Positions 61,308 through 64,000 of a stretch of DNA of 64,000 nucleotides are shown piece after piece. Both the position numbers and the translations under genes were made by a program. Source of the stretch: Mucilaginibacter gracilis. GTDB lineage: Bacteria; Bacteroidota; Bacteroidia; Sphingobacteriales; Sphingobacteriaceae. The notes beneath the pieces are model-generated. The model saw only the letters and a program-made list of their open reading frames with translations, was not told the origin of the DNA and did not search any database. Each line of letters starts with the position of its first letter. Within the stretch, counting starts at the first letter, position 1. The stretch is taken from NCBI RefSeq assembly GCF_003633615.1, contig NZ_RBKU01000001.1:5952001-6016000 (forward strand), in the 5' to 3' direction.

Positions 61308-62594
61308 TTAAGCTAACTTTAATATTTTAATTCCAACGCCGCATTGCAGGCATTTCTTATGGTCGCAATACGAGTTTTTGAGTTCCAATAAAGCTTGCGA
61401 TTCGTATGCCGTTTTTACTTTAATACCAAGTAACGCAAAATTATCCATAATACTATTTTTTTCTACAGTTAAATGCTCTAATAATTTTAAACTGCGGTTA
61501 ACATAACGCTCCAACTGGTGATAATTACCATAAGTGAACAAAAAAAGAGTCAAAGTATTAACTAACAAAACATTAACCGATGCTTTACCCATTGTTTTAT
61601 TGGCAATAACCGAAGGCTTATCAAATTGATAATGATTATCCCAGTAAGCATTAACCTTAATATCATCAAATAGTTTAAAAAAGGCTTCAGGCTCGCGCGT
61701 TTCCAACACTTTTGATAATAAGTTGTTTGATGTTGCCACCAAGGCAGCAAATTGCGCCAGCCTGATGGTTGGGAAATTAAGCGGCCGCAGCCGTAAAAAT
61801 TTCCACAGATGTTTTTCTATTGGTTTAAGGTTATACTTTTTTTGCAAAAAATCGTATTCCTTTTTGAGCAATTGCGGGTACTCGTCCGCTAAATCTTCAG
61901 TTAAAAAGCCGGCCTGGCCAAAAATTAACGCCTCAATTTGCATGGTGTTATTTTTGTGCTTGGCCAGTATATTTTGCGGTAACGATTTTGCGAGCATCTC
62001 AAAAGGTAGCGCATTTATTTTAAAACCAAAATTGGCCGCCAAAAACTGGTAAAAAGTTTCCTCCCAATCGCCACGATTAACCTTTAATGCTTCCGTAAGT
62101 GCAATGGAGCGTTTTTGTAATCGCTCTATTAATACACGGGTTAACCAGTTTTGTATCAATAAACCGTCAATCGTTCCTATCCGGCTTTCGCAGGGGATAA
62201 ACTGTTTTTGGTCAAATATTAAATGATGGTATCGTGTGTAAAGCTCCTGCGAGATGCGGTTGAACAAAACAAGCGTAGGTACCTTTGTACCGTTGCTACG
62301 GTAAACAGGCTCATCGTCGCGGTACACCACATGCAATATCACGCTATTATAGGCATTATTGGTGTGGTGCCCGTGCTGTTTCCACTCCAATGATGATAAG
62401 TGTATTTCGGCATTGCCCGCCCAAAGGGTATCCCCTATCTTAATTTTGGCATCCTGAAAATCGGGGCCTGCGTTTGTGTTTTGTAAACCTGGCGATATAA
62501 TTTGCAACTCCTCACCATCGGTGGTGTGCAGGTTATTCATATCAAATAGCCTAAACTTCCAGATGTATTGCAAAAAATCTTCGTTGAAATGCAT
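61308..62594 (-). CDS. DUF2851 family protein
   Basis: The 428-residue cytoplasmic protein starts MHFNEDFLQYIWKFRLFD and has the DUF2851 blocks GLQNTNAGPDFQDAKIKIG, VILHVVYRDDEPVYR and a Cys-containing C-terminus SYCDHKKCLQCGVG, which could bind a metal. Its activity is not known. A heptamer-repeat element lies just upstream of its start. Confidence 0.88.
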   Translation of the reverse strand: MHFNEDFLQYIWKFRLFDMNNLHTTDGEELQIISPGLQNTNAGPDFQDAKIKIGDTLWAGNAEIHLSSLEWKQHGHHTNNAYNSVILHVVYRDDEPVYRSNGTKVPTLVLFNRISQELYTRYHHLIFDQKQFIPCESRIGTIDGLLIQNWLTRVLIERLQKRSIALTEALKVNRGDWEETFYQFLAANFGFKINALPFEMLAKSLPQNILAKHKNNTMQIEALIFGQAGFLTEDLADEYPQLLKKEYDFLQKKYNLKPIEKHLWKFLRLRPLNFPTIRLAQFAALVATSNNLLSKVLETREPEAFFKLFDDIKVNAYWDNHYQFDKPSVIANKTMGKASVNVLLVNTLTLFLFTYGNYHQLERYVNRSLKLLEHLTVEKNSIMDNFALLGIKVKTAYESQALLELKNSYCDHKKCLQCGVGIKILKLA

Positions 62595-62600
62595 TGTTTA

Positions 62601-62710
62601 AGTCTTGAGTCGGAAGCCTTAGGTCCTGAGTCCGTTTACAAAGCCAAGATATAAATTAATTGTATAAGTCTTAATGACTAAAGACTCACAACTATGGACT
62701 TAAGACTAAA
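62601..62710. repeat. Heptamer-word inverted repeat (AGTCNNN)n
   Basis: The left arm is five consecutive heptads: AGTCTTG, AGTCGGA, AGCCTTA, GGTCCTG, AGTCCGT (62601-62635). The right arm holds GACTAAA, GACTCAC, AACTATG, GACTTAA, GACTAAA at exactly 7-bp spacing from 62676 to 62710, the inverse of AGTC words. The right arm runs into the pyrF stop codon at 62706-62708. Non-coding otherwise. Confidence 0.8.
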
Positions 62711-63539
62711 TCACCCCTGCTTTCTCCAACTCCACCTTCATTTCTTGTTGAAGTTTTATTGCTTCGGCACGTGCAGCGTCAGCAAAATCGCGCTCGTTAG
62801 ATGCGTATATAATGGATCGCGAAGCATTTACAATTAATCCGCAATCGCTATTCATTCCATATTGGCAAACATCGGCCAGACTTCCGCCTTGAGCGCCAAC
62901 GCCGGGTACCAGCAAAAAGTTATCGGGAGCGTATTTGCGGATGTTGGTGAACTCGGTACTTTTGGTAGCCCCAACTACAAACATAATCCTATCGGCACCA
63001 GCCCAGGTTACAGCTTTTTTTACCACCTCTTCGTACAAATAGCCACCTTTGTTAACCAGGTATTGAAAATCTTTACTGCCCGGGTTTGATGTTAGCCCCA
63101 AAACAATTATCCATTTACCATCGTACTTTAAATAGGGCGTTACGCTGTCTGTACCCATGTAAGGGGATAGCGTAATAGCATCAAAACTCACGCCCGACGC
63201 AGCCTGGTCAAAAAAAGCTTTGGCGTACATATCTGTAGTATTGCCTAAATCGCCGCGTTTGGCATCAATAATATTAAGGGTTTCGGCGGGTAAATGTTGC
63301 CATGTTTTGGCCAGGCTTTGCAGGCCCTTTACGCCCCGGCTCTCGTAAAATGCGGAGTTTGGCTTGTACGACACGCATAAATCATGAGTGGCATTAATAA
63401 TCTGCCTGTTAAACTCAAAAACAGGGTCGTCAAAATCCAACAAAAAACGGGGTATCTTTTCAATATCGGTATCTAAACCTACACATAGGAAAGATTTTTT
63501 TTGTTTGATCTGTTGGATGAGTTGTTGGCGAGATGGCAT
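62706..63539 (-). CDS. pyrF: Orotidine 5'-phosphate decarboxylase
   Basis: The 277-residue product (starting MPSRQQLIQQIKQKK; the longer frame adds eight residues) makes UMP from OMP. It belongs to the longer, type-2 form of the family. The catalytic Asp-Lys array is IIDAKRGDLGNTTDMYAKAF near residue 85, and conserved VPGVGAQGGSL appears near residue 210. The N-terminal FLCVGLDTDIEKIP is family typical. It is divergent from rho. Confidence 0.96.
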   Translation of the reverse strand: MPSRQQLIQQIKQKKSFLCVGLDTDIEKIPRFLLDFDDPVFEFNRQIINATHDLCVSYKPNSAFYESRGVKGLQSLAKTWQHLPAETLNIIDAKRGDLGNTTDMYAKAFFDQAASGVSFDAITLSPYMGTDSVTPYLKYDGKWIIVLGLTSNPGSKDFQYLVNKGGYLYEEVVKKAVTWAGADRIMFVVGATKSTEFTNIRKYAPDNFLLVPGVGAQGGSLADVCQYGMNSDCGLIVNASRSIIYASNERDFADAARAEAIKLQQEMKVELEKAGVI

Positions 63540-63618
63540 GAACTTGGTATTATTTTTGTGCAAAAGAATGAAAAATACACAAAATGATTCAATTTAAACG
63601 ATTATATTTTTAAAAAAA

Positions 63619-63649
63619 TTTGAACTATTAAATAAATTGTCTAAAATTG
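63619..63649 (+). promoter_or_regulatory. Promoter of rho
   Basis: TTTG (63619-63622), 19 bases, then TAAAATTG (63642-63649), one base from the -7 consensus. The ATG of rho is 143 bases further, giving a leader of about 135 bases, long enough for the autoregulation known for rho in other bacteria. Confidence 0.55.
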
Positions 63650-63791
63650 TAGCGTTTTCCTGAATTTCTTGCACCAAAGAATCAGTTTAAAAGTTTCCAA
63701 ATAATTTATTTTTAGTTCAGATTCAAAACACAATACTTGGCGCAAGGTAATTTCTACCCAAAAAAATCCTTTTGAAATATTTATTCAACAC

Positions 63792-64000
63792 ATGTCTAAC
63801 ACAACAGAATTAAACGATAAGCTCGTTTCTGAACTACGCGTATTAGCTAAAAGCTTTGGAATTGCCGAAGCAGATAGTTTTAGAAAAGCAGAGCTAATTA
63901 CCAAAATAGTTGAGCAACAACAATTAATAGAGGCGGCACGCGCCCAACAAGAAACCGTTACATCAAATTATACTCCTGCTACACCAGAGCCCGAAAGTGC
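63792..64000 (+). CDS. rho: Transcription termination factor Rho (N-terminus, truncated by window edge)
   Basis: The frame starts at ATG 63792 and runs past the window end. Its N-terminal helices VSELRVLAKSFGIAEADSF and KAELITKIVEQQQLIEAA match the Rho N-terminal domain, which begins with such a helix pair in Bacteroidota. An acidic/Pro-rich insert (TPATPEPES) follows at the edge. Only the first ~70 residues are visible, so the ATPase part is not checked. Confidence 0.7.
   Translation, partial: MSNTTELNDKLVSELRVLAKSFGIAEADSFRKAELITKIVEQQQLIEAARAQQETVTSNYTPATPEPES

Noticed and set aside
62601..62710. Rho-independent terminator of pyrF or DUF2851 gene
   Set aside because: Arms are long, degenerate and lack a T-run; the regular 7-bp word pattern is not explained by termination.

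Overview
The window looks like the chromosome of a Bacteroidota species, most likely family Sphingobacteriaceae (Mucilaginibacter or Pedobacter-like). This rests on TTTG-N19-TATATTTG promoters, weak or absent Shine-Dalgarno sites before most genes, GLPGLI and TonB-type outer-membrane proteins, SusCD-style ECF sigma factors without a housekeeping look, a Bacteroidota-type tyrosine integrase, and an S1 protein, LigD and FtsK of the usual Bacteroidota form. The genus is inferred by eye. There are about 60 protein genes, three tRNAs and no rRNA or CRISPR.

Bases 1-16000 look like accessory DNA. On the left are a TetR regulator and a PLP-dependent acyl-CoA/amino-acid condensing enzyme, then four minus-strand envelope or secreted reading frames. 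Two of these may be one lipoprotein split at a C7 tract. Next is a GC-rich non-coding block with a nested palindrome. It is followed by two tandemly duplicated ECF sigma factors with an HTH protein, a candidate structured RNA, and a TonB-type barrel with a GLPGLI protein and a small Cys-containing secreted protein. The region ends with a tyrosine recombinase about 250 bp from the 3' end of tRNA-Lys(TTT), the classic arrangement of a tRNA-targeted integrative element.

Bases 16000-29000 hold housekeeping and cell-surface genes: an esterase, a polysaccharide deacetylase, ribosomal protein S1, TyrS, an Xre-RES toxin-antitoxin pair, a LuxE-like protein and a penicillin acylase.

Bases 29000-43100 are a carbohydrate block. 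The plus strand has beta-phosphoglucomutase, a GH13 amylase, a GH31 glucosidase and the GlgB branching enzyme. The minus strand has a pfkA - pseudokinase-like - gapA operon and a second N-acetylglucosamine-kinase-type gene. A Nudix-type regulator sits between these, and the two minus-strand transcription units share an upstream GTGTA-N6-ACAC palindrome.

Bases 43700-64000 hold a 28-residue membrane peptide, DNA ligase D, two tRNA-Leu genes, an ECF sigma / HEAT anti-sigma / adhesin-like operon, a four-module glycogen-binding-like secreted protein, a retropepsin-like protease, an MBL hydrolase, LolA, FtsK, ankyrin, PspC and DUF2851 proteins, PyrF and the start of rho.

The most unusual structures are five different intergenic repeat elements. 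Three are built from 7- or 8-bp degenerate words arranged as inverted arms around an unrelated centre; one has a 43-bp tandem unit plus inverted copies; one is a long imperfect inverted repeat resembling a MITE. Other second-look items are the degenerate sugar-kinase paralogue inside the glycolytic operon and the shared palindrome next to the Nudix regulator.
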